NCBI GenBank assembly: GCA_963921195.1
Contig: OY992537.1
Location: forward strand, 36,678,808-36,742,807
Reading direction: 5' to 3'
From: Pegoplata infirma
Lineage: Eukaryota > Arthropoda > Insecta > Diptera > Anthomyiidae
Length of the DNA: 64,000 nt
The notes below the pieces were generated by a model that did no database searches, was not told where the DNA came from, and worked only from the letters and a program-made list of their open reading frames with translations. Positions 20,521 through 30,837 of the stretch are shown piece by piece (the stretch's first letter is position 1; each line of letters begins with the position of its first letter). The position numbers and the translations under genes were made by a program.

Positions 20521-22547
20521 TAGAGTGACTCAAAAAAAAAAGTTGATGATGTACCCCCCTCAAAATTAACTTTGACATGTTTTATGAAGATTCCCAAAAT
20601 ATTTGGGCTCTAGCGATAATCTCCCGTGAGCTAAACCGCGGCAAAAAAGGGTCCAAAAATGGTATTTTTCATGAATAAAAAAATCAGTAAATTTTTTTTT
20701 GTCCAATGAATGACCAAATATGATAGATATTTAGGAATTCTTTGATTCTGCATTAAAACATTTTAAAAATCTAACCACAGACTCGAGATAACGAGATGTT
20801 TATGTCAGTTTTTTGATGCTTTTCAATTCGAAATTACTGAAAACTTAAATAACTTTAGTATTTTTTGTCCGATTTTCATTTATAATACATCGTTAGAAAG
20901 GTGTTGACCACCGCTTGGGATTTTAGTCAAAAATTAACCCTTAACTGCACTGTCTTACTTTTTTATAACATTTACTTTGACATCATTAAAACCCCATTTT
21001 ATAACCACAAAAAGCGTATCTTTGTGCAGGAAACACGTTTAATTAATATATTTGGCCACAATTAATTTAACCCATGCATGATCAAAATATTTTGGCAAAC
21101 ATTTTTAAAAAAGTTTTTGCGGAAATTATTGAAAGCTAGTTGAAATACTTTAAAAAATAAAATAAAAAAGGTTTTTGTTTAAATAGACTTGCTTATTAAT
21201 ATCAAATAATTTTAACGTGTAACACTTTCCCGGTAAAATTTTTTTTCGAAATTTGTATGTGCAAATAAATTTTAGAAATTAAATATAAACCAATTTTCTC
21301 TTAATCGCATATATTCGTGCAAAATACGCATCTAATAAATAGATCTTATTATTTTTTATTTAACCCATTCATGACCAATTAAAAAAAAAATGTGGAAAAA
21401 ATTTAAGTCCAGTTGTAATACTTAAAAAAAATAATATAATTGATATTTCAATTTATTAAATGCGTTTTTTGCACGAATATATGCGATTAGGACAAAATTT
21501 GTTTATATTTTATTTTTAAAATTAATTGTATTTTAAAATTAATTTCGAAAAAAATTTTGACCGGGAAAGTGTTACACGTAATAATTATTTGATATTAATA
21601 ACTCGTCTAGATAAACAAAAACCATATTTAATTATATTTTTTTAAAGTATTACAACTAGCTTTCAATAATATCCGCAAAAACTTTGTGAAAAATGTTTGC
21701 CAAAATATTTTGATCATGCATGGGTTAAATTATTTGTGGCCAAATATATTAATTAAACGTGTTTCCTGCACAAACAAATGCTTTTTGTGGTTATAAAATG
21801 GTTTTTTAATGATGTCGAAGTAAATGTTATAAAAAAGTTAGACAGCGCAGTTAAGGGTTAATTTTTGACTAAAATAAACAACACCTTATTTAATTTCATT
21901 TTTTTTAAGTATTTTACCTAGCTTTCAATAATTTCCCCAAAAACTTTTTTGAAAATGTTTGCCAAAATATTTTGATCATGCATGGGTTAAATTATTTGTG
22001 GCCAAATATATTAATTAAACGTGTTTCCTGCACAAAGATACGCTTTTTGTGGTTATAAAATGAGTTTTTAATGATGTCGAAGTAATTGTTATAAAAAAGT
22101 AAGACAGTGCAGTTAAGGGTTAATTTTTGACTAAAATCCTAAGCGGTGGTCAACACCTTTCTAACGATGTATTATAAGTGAAAATCGGACAAAAAATACT
22201 AAAGTTATTTAAGTTTTCAGTAATTTCGAATTGAAAAGCATCAAAAAACTGACATAAACATCTCGTTATCTCGAGTCTGTGGTTAGATTTTTAAAATGTT
22301 TTAATGCAGAATCAAAGAATTCCTAAATATCTATCATATTTGGTCATTCATTGGACAAAAAAAAATTTACTGATTTTTTTATTCATGAAAAATACCATTT
22401 TTGGACCCTTTTTTGCCGCGGTTTAGCTCACGGGAGATTATCGCTAGAGCCCAAATATTTTGGGAATCTTCATAAAACATGTCAAAGTTAATTTTGAGGG
22501 GGGTACAACTTTAACTTTTTTTTGCCCATATAAGGTGAGTCGGTCTA
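20521..22547. mobile_element. Palindromic hAT-like element, 2027 bp, exact 8-bp duplication
   Basis: CTGTGCAA is duplicated at 20513-20520 and 22548-22555. The ends TAGAGTGACTCA and its partner TGAGTCGGTCTA match at 10 of 12. The arms are mirror images (for example CCCCTCAAAATTAACTTTGA near 20566 and its complement near 22475), with the centre around 21350-21500 and an extra partial repeat of one arm at about 21890-22140. The duplicated 8 bp are part of the host palindrome's terminal repeat. Non-coding. Confidence 0.85.
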
Positions 22548-23351
22548 CTGTGCAACAAGAAAAATGAGCCTCAATGGCTTCAACGCCAAATGAAAGTAGA
22601 CCATCAAATGGACAAAATCACTAAAGGGTTTTGCAAAGTCAGTTCGGATTTCTTTTTTATAGCCCACTGAAGTTTTTATTTTTTTTATCAAAGGCGTTTG
22701 GAAAACGTCAAAAATACTATAATAAGAACACATCTGAGCTTCAAAATATGATTTGATGTCTTCAGTGAAATTTTATGGCGGTTTTTTTCTTAGAACATTT
22801 TAACCCTCTAACTGCCATTTTAAGGGGTCATTTTAGTCCTTTTTCAAAAACTAAACACAGAAGTCTAATAAAACGTCCATTTAGAGGGTTAAAATGTTCT
22901 ACAAATATTTTCCTCATAAAATTTCGAATGTTCAAAGTCGAATGTTCAAAGTTTGTGCGACATGCGCAAAGTGCTTAAAAAGGGTCAAGTATAAATAATC
23001 AATGTTTGTTATTTATTTTTACCAAAGCAGTGTTAAAAAATATCGACAAAAAACAGTGCAAATATACTTTTGAGCTAAAAATGTTGTTCTGATGCGTTTT
23101 ATAAAATTTTATGATGATTCTTTTCTTTGACCAAATTAACCCTCCATCTCCCGTTTTAAAGGGTCATTTTTGTCCTTTTTTAAAAGAAATACAAATAAGT
23201 CTATAAAAAAATGCAGTTAAAGGGTTAAATGTTTTACAAATATTTTCTGCATCAAATTTTACTAGGGCACGGCTAAGACAGAAAGTTCGTCCAGCATCTA
23301 GAAAATGCTTAAAAATTTTAAAGTATTCAAATTTTTTTTATATTTTTTTTT

Positions 23352-23830
23352 CCGAAATAAAAACTTCGACTTTGTCGAATGTATTAATACCCTCCATGAT
23401 GTAAAAAAGTTTATTTGCAAAAAAAAAAAAAAAAATCAGCGAAAAAAATTTCTGGTAAAAAAAAAAATCGACGGAAATGTTTCTTTTTTTTTAAATATGT
23501 TTGGACTTGTTTAAATACCATTCGGTGATCGATTCTGTTCACATGTGTCAACCAGCCGCCGAATTAAAGCATTTTGTGTTTTTAGGCTATGTTGAATGTA
23601 CCACAATTTTCGAGGTGTTCTTACATTTTCGTTCATAACTTTTGAACCGCTGAACCGATTTCGTTCAGATGCAATACCAAACTGCTTAGGGCAACAACAA
23701 GTAAATACGCTAAGTCTTTGTTATATCTGTTTAATACATTAGCCGTGATCACCATTTCCACAGACGGACAGGCATCGCTAGAATGTCTCGCTAGAATGTC
23801 TTAAAATCGATCACTGATCAATATTATATA
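23352..23830 (+). mobile_element. mini-me-like segment in left arm of palindrome
   Basis: CTTCGACTTTGTCGAAT, ACCCTCCATGATG, AACTTTTGAACCGCTGAACC and a short GTCY tract (CAGACGGACAGG, 23762-23773), then ATCGATCACTGATCA, follow the mini-me order seen at 55472-56063. A duplicated CGCTAGAATGTCT word lies at 23776-23803. Confidence 0.65.
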
Positions 23831-24252
23831 TGGAGGTTTTCGTGTCAACTGACACAACTTTTGATCCCGATCTACTATACTATTGGATAGTAGTGCAGAC
23901 ACAATTTTTCAACGAGATCGGTCAAGGACTCTCTGGGTTAAAGGGGGTCGAATTTGATATTTTGGCCAAAGAGGTGTTTTTTCTCATCCATGTAACTTCT
24001 TACCAATTGTTTTTAGCAAAATGTGTCCCAAATAGATAGCTATTTCTTCAATCTTGAGAAAAAAAATTATAAAAAAATAAAAAAAAAATTGTGATTTTTT
24101 TTTTAAATCCAAAACTTTTTTGACTTTTTTGTCAAATAGGACCCTTTTTTTGACTAAAAAGAAAGCTAATGTCTTTTCCTCATTTGTTTTCTCCGCCAAC
24201 AAATTTCCGCTAGAACGGCATCACGCGACTTTTTCCCAAGATATCTGAAATG

Positions 24253-24655
24253 GTGATCACTGCCAAAGTATTAAACAGATATAACAAAGAGTTATCATAT
24301 TTACTTGTTGTTGCCCTAAGCAGTTTGGTATTGCATTTGAGCGAAATCGGTTCAGCGGTTCAAAAGTTATGAACGAAACAACATAACCTAAAGACACAAA
24401 ATGCTTTGATTCGGCGGCTGGTTGACACATGTTAACAGAATCGATCACCGAATGGTATTTAAACAAGTACAAACATATGAAAAAAAAAAACATTTTCGTC
24501 GAATTTTTTTTTTTTAACAAAATTTTTTTTCGCGGATTTTTTTTTTTTTTTTAATTTTTTTTTTTTTTGCAAATAAACTTTTTTACGTCGTGGAGGGTAT
24601 TTATACATTCGACAAAGTCGAATTTAACTTGATTACTTGTTTTTTTATTTCGGCC
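24253..24655 (-). mobile_element. mini-me-like segment in right arm of palindrome
   Basis: Reverse complement of 23352-23756, including the GGTTCAGCGGTTCAAAAGTT word and the ACGTCGTGGAGGGTAT end. It stops where the palindrome spacer starts, so it lacks the GTCY part. Confidence 0.65.
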
Positions 24656-24993
24656 AGAAAAAATATAAAAAAAAAATTTAATACTTTAAAATTTTTAAGC
24701 ATTTTCTATATGCTGGACGAACTTTCTGTCTTAGACGTGCCCTAGTAAAAATTGATGCAGAAAATATTTGTAAAACATTTTAACCCTTTAACTGCATTTT
24801 TTTATAGATTTTTTTTTATTTCTTTTAAAAAAGGACAAAAATTACCCTTTAAAACGGGAGGTAGAGGGTTAATTTGGTCAAAGAAAAGAATCATCATACA
24901 ATTTTATAAAACACATCAGAACATTTTTATTAGCTCAAAAGTATATTGCAACTGTTTTTTGTCGATATTTTTTAACACTGCTTTGGTAAAAAT

Positions 24994-25534
24994 CAGAGAC
25001 CAAATAAAAGAATTATATGTGTTATTTTGCTTTAAAAAAATCATTAAACGAATGTTGTCCAAAATATGCATTATATATATGGAAAGACTTCTATAGATGT
25101 CCCGTGTTAAAATTTGCAATAACTTTTATTTTTTGATTTTTATCAATAAAAGTATAAAATAACAGTAATTAAAAACTTTTTGATCAAAAAGTTTAAAATA
25201 ACATTTATTTATTTTAAATAACTGTTATAACAGTTATTTGTATTCAAATCAATCAAAGTTTTAATGTTCAAATCAATAATTGAGGTATTAGCTATCAATA
25301 GGATTCTTTTGTATGCGTTTATTTTAGTTTTACTTAAATATATCAAATTTTATAAGGCTCAAAGAGTATTTGATAACAGTTAAAAAAAATAAAAGTTTTT
25401 TATTTCTGTTATTTTGGACAGATATTTATATAAATTTTTTGAAACTGTTATTTTAAATTTCTATTTCAAAATAATATTTTTGAACAGTTAAATTTGAGTT
25501 TTTTCAATAAATCTCATAACGGTTATGGTCTCTG
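24994..25534. mobile_element. hAT-type MITE, 541 bp, exact 8-bp duplication
   Basis: Ends CAGAGACCA and TGGTCTCTG. GTAAAAAT is duplicated at 24986-24993 and 25535-25542. The mirror position in the left arm (ATTTTTAC at 23015-23022) is an undisturbed empty site, so this MITE inserted after the palindrome had formed. Interior is A+T-rich with CAGTTATTT words; no ORF. Confidence 0.9.
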
Positions 25535-26021
25535 GTAAAAATAAATAACAAACATTGATTATTTATACTTGACCCTTTTTAAGCACTTTGCGCATGTCGC
25601 ACAAACTTTGAACATTCGACAACTCCTAGTGAAATTTTATGAGAAAAATATTTGTAGAACATTTTAACCCTCTAAATGGACGTTTTATTAGACTTCTGTG
25701 TTTAGTTTTTAAAAAAAGGACTAAAATGACCCCTTAAAATGGCAGTTAGAGGGTTAAAATGTTCTTAAAAAAGAACCGCCATAAAATTTCACTGAAGACA
25801 TCAAATCATATTTTGAAGCTCAGATGTGTTCTTATTATAGTATTTTTGACGTTTTCCAAACGCCTTTGATAAAAAACTAAAAATTTCAGTGGGCTATAAA
25901 AAAGATATCCGAACTGACTTTACAAAACCCTTTGGTGATTTTGTCCATTTGATGGTCTACTTTCATATGGCGTTGAAGGCATTGAGGCTCAATGCGATGA
26001 CCCGAAATTTGTTGCACAGTG

Positions 26022-26690
26022 TTATAAGAAATTTTGCTTATCATTTAGTTATATCTTTTCAAAATCGCATTAGGTTTATTTGCACCTTAACCGCCTTAGA
26101 AATAAAAAAAAACATTTTCCGATGCCTTTTTGCAAATATACAGTAAAACTATTTCCTAAACTTGTTTCCCATACCTACATTGATACCTTATTTGAGGTTT
26201 AAACACCAAAAATGAAATATAAGAAAAAACAAAATACAAAACAACAAAACATTTAATTACCTGTCGGTTACAAAACGCATTCTTTTCCAAAAAAAAGAAA
26301 AAGAACCTCATTCACTGTAACTAAGTATTTGCCTACAAAGAACAAAAAAAAGTAAAACAGAAACACTAGTAGTTTACTAAAAGCTTCAATTATAATGTGT
26401 TGCATCTTTCTTTTTGTTTTATTTTTTTTTTCTAGCCACGCATAAAGTGTTTCTTCCCCTACATATACCTCTATTTGGAAAAAGGAATAGCTTACGCAAT
26501 TGAGTAACACTTATTTGAATAAGAAAAAACAAAAGACTTAAGAAACAAACATGAAAATTTAAATAAAAATTACTTAATCATTCGGGGGTATTTTTCATAA
26601 TACATAGAATATAATACATAGTTCAACTGGATTTGTTCAAGACTGACCAGTTTTTCTTTGATATAGGTAGAAAGACAGAATGTTCAATAT
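26022..26690. other. Non-coding, no gene seen
   Basis: Ordinary A+T-rich sequence. Its last part (from about 26650) is where tandem units of the TGGCGCCC type resume. Confidence 0.4.
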
Positions 26691-26879
26691 AGGGTTTCTA
26701 GTGGCGCCCACACCGGGGCTTTTAGCAGATATATATTTGTTTTACACAAATTAGAATTTCATATGTTTCCATTGCTTTTCTTTGATATACATATAAAAAC
26801 CAGCATGTTTAACATAGTGTTTCTAGTCGCGTCCAGTGCGGAGCCTATAGCAAAAGCATTTTTGGTATATATATGATTA
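26690..26879 (+). repeat. Tandem repeat with tRNA-Lys-complementary motif, block 2
   Basis: Cores at 26702 (TGGCGCCCACACCGGGGCT) and, eroded, at about 26828 (TCGCGTCCAGTGCGGAGCC), 126 bp apart, with the CATATGTTTCCATTGCTTTT and TTTGATATAC linker words shared with the other blocks. It is continued after a palindrome at 27512-27580 by another linker fragment. Confidence 0.65.
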
Positions 26880-27512
26880 CACCGTCCGATAGCCAATATT
26901 AAACATAAACCGGATGCCATACGTCTGAAAAAGAGATCAAATATAGTAAAACTAAATTTACGGTTTTTCATTTCTTGATGCTGTTTCCCTTTTAAAGGAC
27001 TTCAAAATTTTGAAGGATACAATTTGTATTTTTTTTTTTAAATATTTGTACTTGTCCTAGTATGACACTGGTGATGACAAATGAAGGAGGAAGATCTCTC
27101 CTAATTTTCCAATTTTTTTATTTGGCATATCACTATAAAAAGATATAAATAAAGTCATTTGAAAACCTTATAAAAATATTTTGTTAAAAATTTTTAATGC
27201 TATTAAAGGATAAATTTTTGAAAGGACGTAACTTATCTCCTTTTTCCCGATATGTAAAAATAATAAAATAGGAAAATTAGAGGAGATTCTCCTCTTTCAT
27301 TTGCTATCATTAACGGCATCCTAGGGCAAGTACAAATATTAAAAAACTGTTTTATAAAATTTGATCCTCTAAAACTTCGAAGTCCTTTTAAAAGGAAACA
27401 GGATCACGATAAGGAAAACTGTAAATGCAGTTTTACTACATTTAGTCTCTAGTTTCAAACGTTTATTATGCAGGTCGTGCTTAACGACTTTTTTACATTT
27501 TTTGTCGGACTG
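26880..27512. mobile_element. Palindromic element, about 630 bp, ends poorly defined
   Basis: The arms mirror from CACCGTCCGA (left) to TCGGACTG (right), including TATTTGTACTTG(T/C)CCTAG and the complementary CTAGGGCAAGTACAAATATT. Both flanks are the tandem repeat of the previous entry, so it interrupted a unit. A target duplication was not evident. Confidence 0.6.
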
Positions 27513-27580
27513 TTTTATAATCACCATAATCCAGAAATCAAGAATTTCATATATTTCCATTGCTTTCCTTTGATGTTTAT

Positions 27581-28689
27581 TAGAGTGTCCCTTATTTTGG
27601 AAATGTTGGAAATCTTGAGACGGTACCCGCTCATTTTTTTCCTTTTGACTTAAAAATAACTCAGGAAAAATTTTACGCCCCTAGGACCACGCCTTCCCTA
27701 CGCGACGGGGCCTTAAAGAGCGGGGCCTTAAAAATCATTTTTCCATACAAACCAAAAAAATTTTTTTTTGATTTTTAATTTTTTTGTTATTATTTATTAT
27801 ATTACTTGGTTTGCTTATTCACGACAAAAAATTTGATATTGGTGGGATATGTCTTTCAGCGCTAAAAAATTTTTCGCAAAAAAAAATTTTGAGCCGCCGG
27901 GGTCCTACAGTAAAAAATTTTTAAAAAATATTTTTTTTTAGTTTTGACCAGCAACGGGTTTAGCTGCTATGTTGCTTTAAATGATATATATTCATAAAAA
28001 AATATTTTTTGTATCTGTGACATCTTTATCGTGTTCTAAAAAAGGGTAAAAAATGCATTGTTGATTTATTTCGATACACGATAAAGATGTCACAAATATG
28101 AAAAATATTTTTTTTGGAATATATATCATTAAAAACAACATAACAACTAAAACCGTTACTTTTCAAAACTAAAAAAAAATATTTTTTAAAAATTTTTTAC
28201 CGTAGGATCCCTACGGCTCAAAATTTTTTTTTCGAAAAAGATAAAGATGTCACAGATATGAATAATTTTTTTTTTGGAATATATATCATTTAAAGCAACA
28301 TAGCAGCTAAAACCGTTGCTGGTCAAAACTAAAAAAAAATATTTTTTAAAAATTTTTTACTGTAGGACCCCGGCGGCTCAAAATTTTTTTTTGCTAAAAA
28401 TTTTTTAGCGCTGAAAGACTTATCCCACCAAAATCAAATTTTTTGTCGTGAATAAGCAAACCAAGTAATATAATAAATAATAACAAAAAAATTAAAAATC
28501 AAAAAAAAATTTTTTTGGTTTGTATGGAAAAATGATTTTTAAGGCCCCGCTCTTTAAGGCCCCGTCGCGTAGGGAAGGCGTGGTCCTAGGGGCGTAAAAT
28601 TTTTCCTGAGTTATTTTTAAGTCAAAAGGAAAAAAATGAGCGGGTACCGTCTCAACATTTCGAACATTTCCAAAATAAGGGACACTCTA
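27581..28689. mobile_element. Palindromic hAT-like element, 1109 bp
   Basis: The ends TAGAGTGTCCCTTATTTTGG are identical in reverse complement for at least 24 bp. The flanks ATGTTTAT (27573-27580) and TTGTTTAT (28690-28697) are an 8-bp duplication with one difference. Arms are mirror images over nearly the whole length (ACGCCCCTAGGACCACGCCT at about 27674 and its complement at about 28577). It splits a tandem-repeat unit. No ORF of interest. Confidence 0.82.
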
Positions 28690-29480
28690 TTGTTTATACA
28701 AAAAAAGCATATCGAACATGATATTTATGGTGGCGTCCATTCCGGGGGTTATAGCACACACATCACATGAACAGCATCTTCCTGAAATTTCAACAAATTT
28801 GAGATTCATAAATTCTTATTGCTTTTCTTTGATATGTAGATTCAAAGAAAGCAAGTTGATCATATTGACAATAATGGCGCCCAATGAGGGGCTAATATCA
28901 TACGCATTTTTAGTCTTCAAACAATATCTTTCTATAGTGTCTACAAATTAGAATTTCATACAAAGAAAACATATATATCAAAGTGTTTTTAGTGGCGCCC
29001 AGTGTGGGTCTAATTGCACACACATGTTTGGTATATAAAGAAAATCTTTTTAAAATGTTTAGAAATTAGAAGTTCATATATTTCCAATGCTATCCTTTGA
29101 TTTGCAGGATTAACGAAAGCTTGCCAACATAGCGTTTTAGTGGCGCCCAATTCAGGGCCAATAGACTACCCATTTTTTGTATATATACCATATCTTCCAA
29201 AATTTGTTAAACTTCATATAATTCCTTTCCTTTGATAAGTAAGTAAAAAGACAGCATGTTCATCATAGTGTTTATAGTGGCGCCCAATGCGGGGCTCATA
29301 GCAGCTTTGCTATATAAACAATATCTTTCATAAATTTCTACAATTTAGATTTTATCATATTTTAATTGCTGTCATTTTATACCAAGAAAAAATGATCAAC
29401 CTAGTGTTTATAGCGGCGCCCAGAGCGGGGCCCATAGAACCCGCATTTTTGGTATATTAAAAAACCCTCTTTTTCGAAAT
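28690..29480 (+). repeat. Tandem repeat with tRNA-Lys-complementary motif, block 3
   Basis: Six cores start at about 28731, 28874, 28993, 29141, 29279 and 29415, i.e. 119-148 bp apart. The best is TGGCGCCCAATGCGGGGCTC (29279). Linkers carry TATATAAACAATATCTT, TCATATATTTCC and CTTTGATATGTA words followed by AGCATGTTCAACATAGTGTT. No ORF. The core equals a gypsy-type tRNA-Lys primer binding site with two or three changes, but no LTR end or gag/pol follows. Confidence 0.75.
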
Positions 29481-30250
29481 TTTTTACTTTTTAAAAATTT
29501 CATATAACAAGTGTCACCTTATTATCCATGTTTTCAAATTCACATACACGCACTCACTTTAGATTTTTGTTTTCAGTAAAAGTTAGTTCACCATTTAGCC
29601 ATCTAACCGACCAGCAACCCAAAAACAAAACCAAACCAGCCAGCCCAAAATTGGTAGTGATTGCAACATTTTGTACAATTTTTAACAACAACTTGAAATA
29701 CTAACGATTGCTAAGTTTAGACAAATACAACAGGGACATTAGTAGTTACTAACTAGTAAAGTAGTAAATAGTTGCAAATAGTAACTAACGCAAAATAGTC
29801 ATTGTCGTAAAGCCACTTTTAATGTTTAATGCTAAAAACTATTTAACAATACATTGTGTTGCCCATACTCACATACACATGAGTGTGTGGTTTCTTTTTG
29901 CAGGCTGCTGAATGATGTTAATGATGTTCATTTTGTTTAAATTTTTTTTTGCGTTCATATATTGGAAAATGGAGATGGTGCTAGGGACTAACTCATTTTT
30001 GTAATGATATTGAAGATTTTTTGTTTTTATGTTGTCGTCGTTGTTGGTTAATGTGCTGATGCTGCTGCTGCTGGTTTTACATAAACATTTAAAACAAATG
30101 TCAGTTGTAAAATAATACAACAACACAAACTACAAGAAAAAGCTAATGAATGCATTTAAGAAACAAAAAAAAAATATTCACACACATGCAAATATGATTT
30201 TTTTTCTCATTTCAAATTAAAATATGATGGGAAGTATAGCTAAGAAAAAT
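29481..30250. other. Non-coding, no gene seen
   Basis: Slightly more complex sequence (29580-29660 is C/A-rich), a CTGCTGCTG run at about 30061-30072, and TTTCTTTTTGCAG at 29890-29902 that resembles a 3' splice site but is followed by early stops in all frames. Confidence 0.4.
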
Positions 30251-30837
30251 CAAGTAGAAAAGTTAAATTCGACTTGGCCGAATCTCTGAATTCCCTCCAC
30301 AATGCCCTTTTTAAGTGATAGTAAATTTTTGTAAAAAAAACTTTTTTTTAAGAAATTAAAAAAAAAATAATTTACAAATTTTTTTTTTTGAGTGTAAAAT
30401 TTTTTTTGGGTTTAAAATTCTTTCCGAGAATATTTTTTTTAGTGTAAAAATATTTTTGAATGAGAAAAATACGTTGTAAAATAATTTTGTGGCTTACCAA
30501 TGTTTTTAAATATGTTTAACGGGTTTTCAACACGTGAATTTAAGGTGAAACTAATTTGAAATTCACTGTTTTGATAATAACTTTTGAACCACTAAGCCGA
30601 TTTGGCTGAAATTCAATACGAACAAGGCCGAACCAAATATATATGTCAAGCTTTAGCATCTTTAGAATTGCTTTTCGAAAGTTAGCGTTTTTTTTATGTC
30701 GTAAATTCACAAAAAACCCTTGCCGCAATTCAGTTGTTTGCTCAGAACTTTTGAACCACTTTCAAAAGTTAGCGTGTTTTCAACAGACAGACAGACAGGC
30801 GGACGGACATTGCTAGATTGTCTTAAGATCGTCATCA

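Larger units (their letters stand above)
20511..26021. mobile_element. Large palindromic element (~3.5 kb without nested inserts), TTA target
   Basis: The ends are CACTGTGCAACAA and TTGTTGCACAGTG, with TTA immediately outside both (20508-20510 and 26022-26024). The left arm runs to about 23756 (interrupted at 20521-22555 by a hAT element), the right arm from about 24248; a ~490-bp spacer is not mirrored. Both arms carry a mini-me-like segment, so that segment was there before the arms became mirror images. The right arm also has a hAT MITE (24994-25534) missing from the left. No transposase. A 3-bp TTA would fit PIF/Harbinger, and CACT termini would fit CACTA-like elements; the class is open. 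Confidence 0.75.

Noticed and set aside
26880..27512. hAT assignment for the CACCGTCCGA palindrome
   Set aside because: I could not find an 8-bp (or any clear) duplication at its ends, so the superfamily was left open.
28731..29480. LTR retrotransposon inferred from primer-binding-like motifs
   Set aside because: No LTR ends, no gag, protease or polymerase frame, and the motif repeats every ~135 bp; annotated as tandem repeat only.
29890..29903. 3' splice site-like TTTCTTTTTGCAG
   Set aside because: Downstream frames close quickly and no branch-point or exon-like composition follows.
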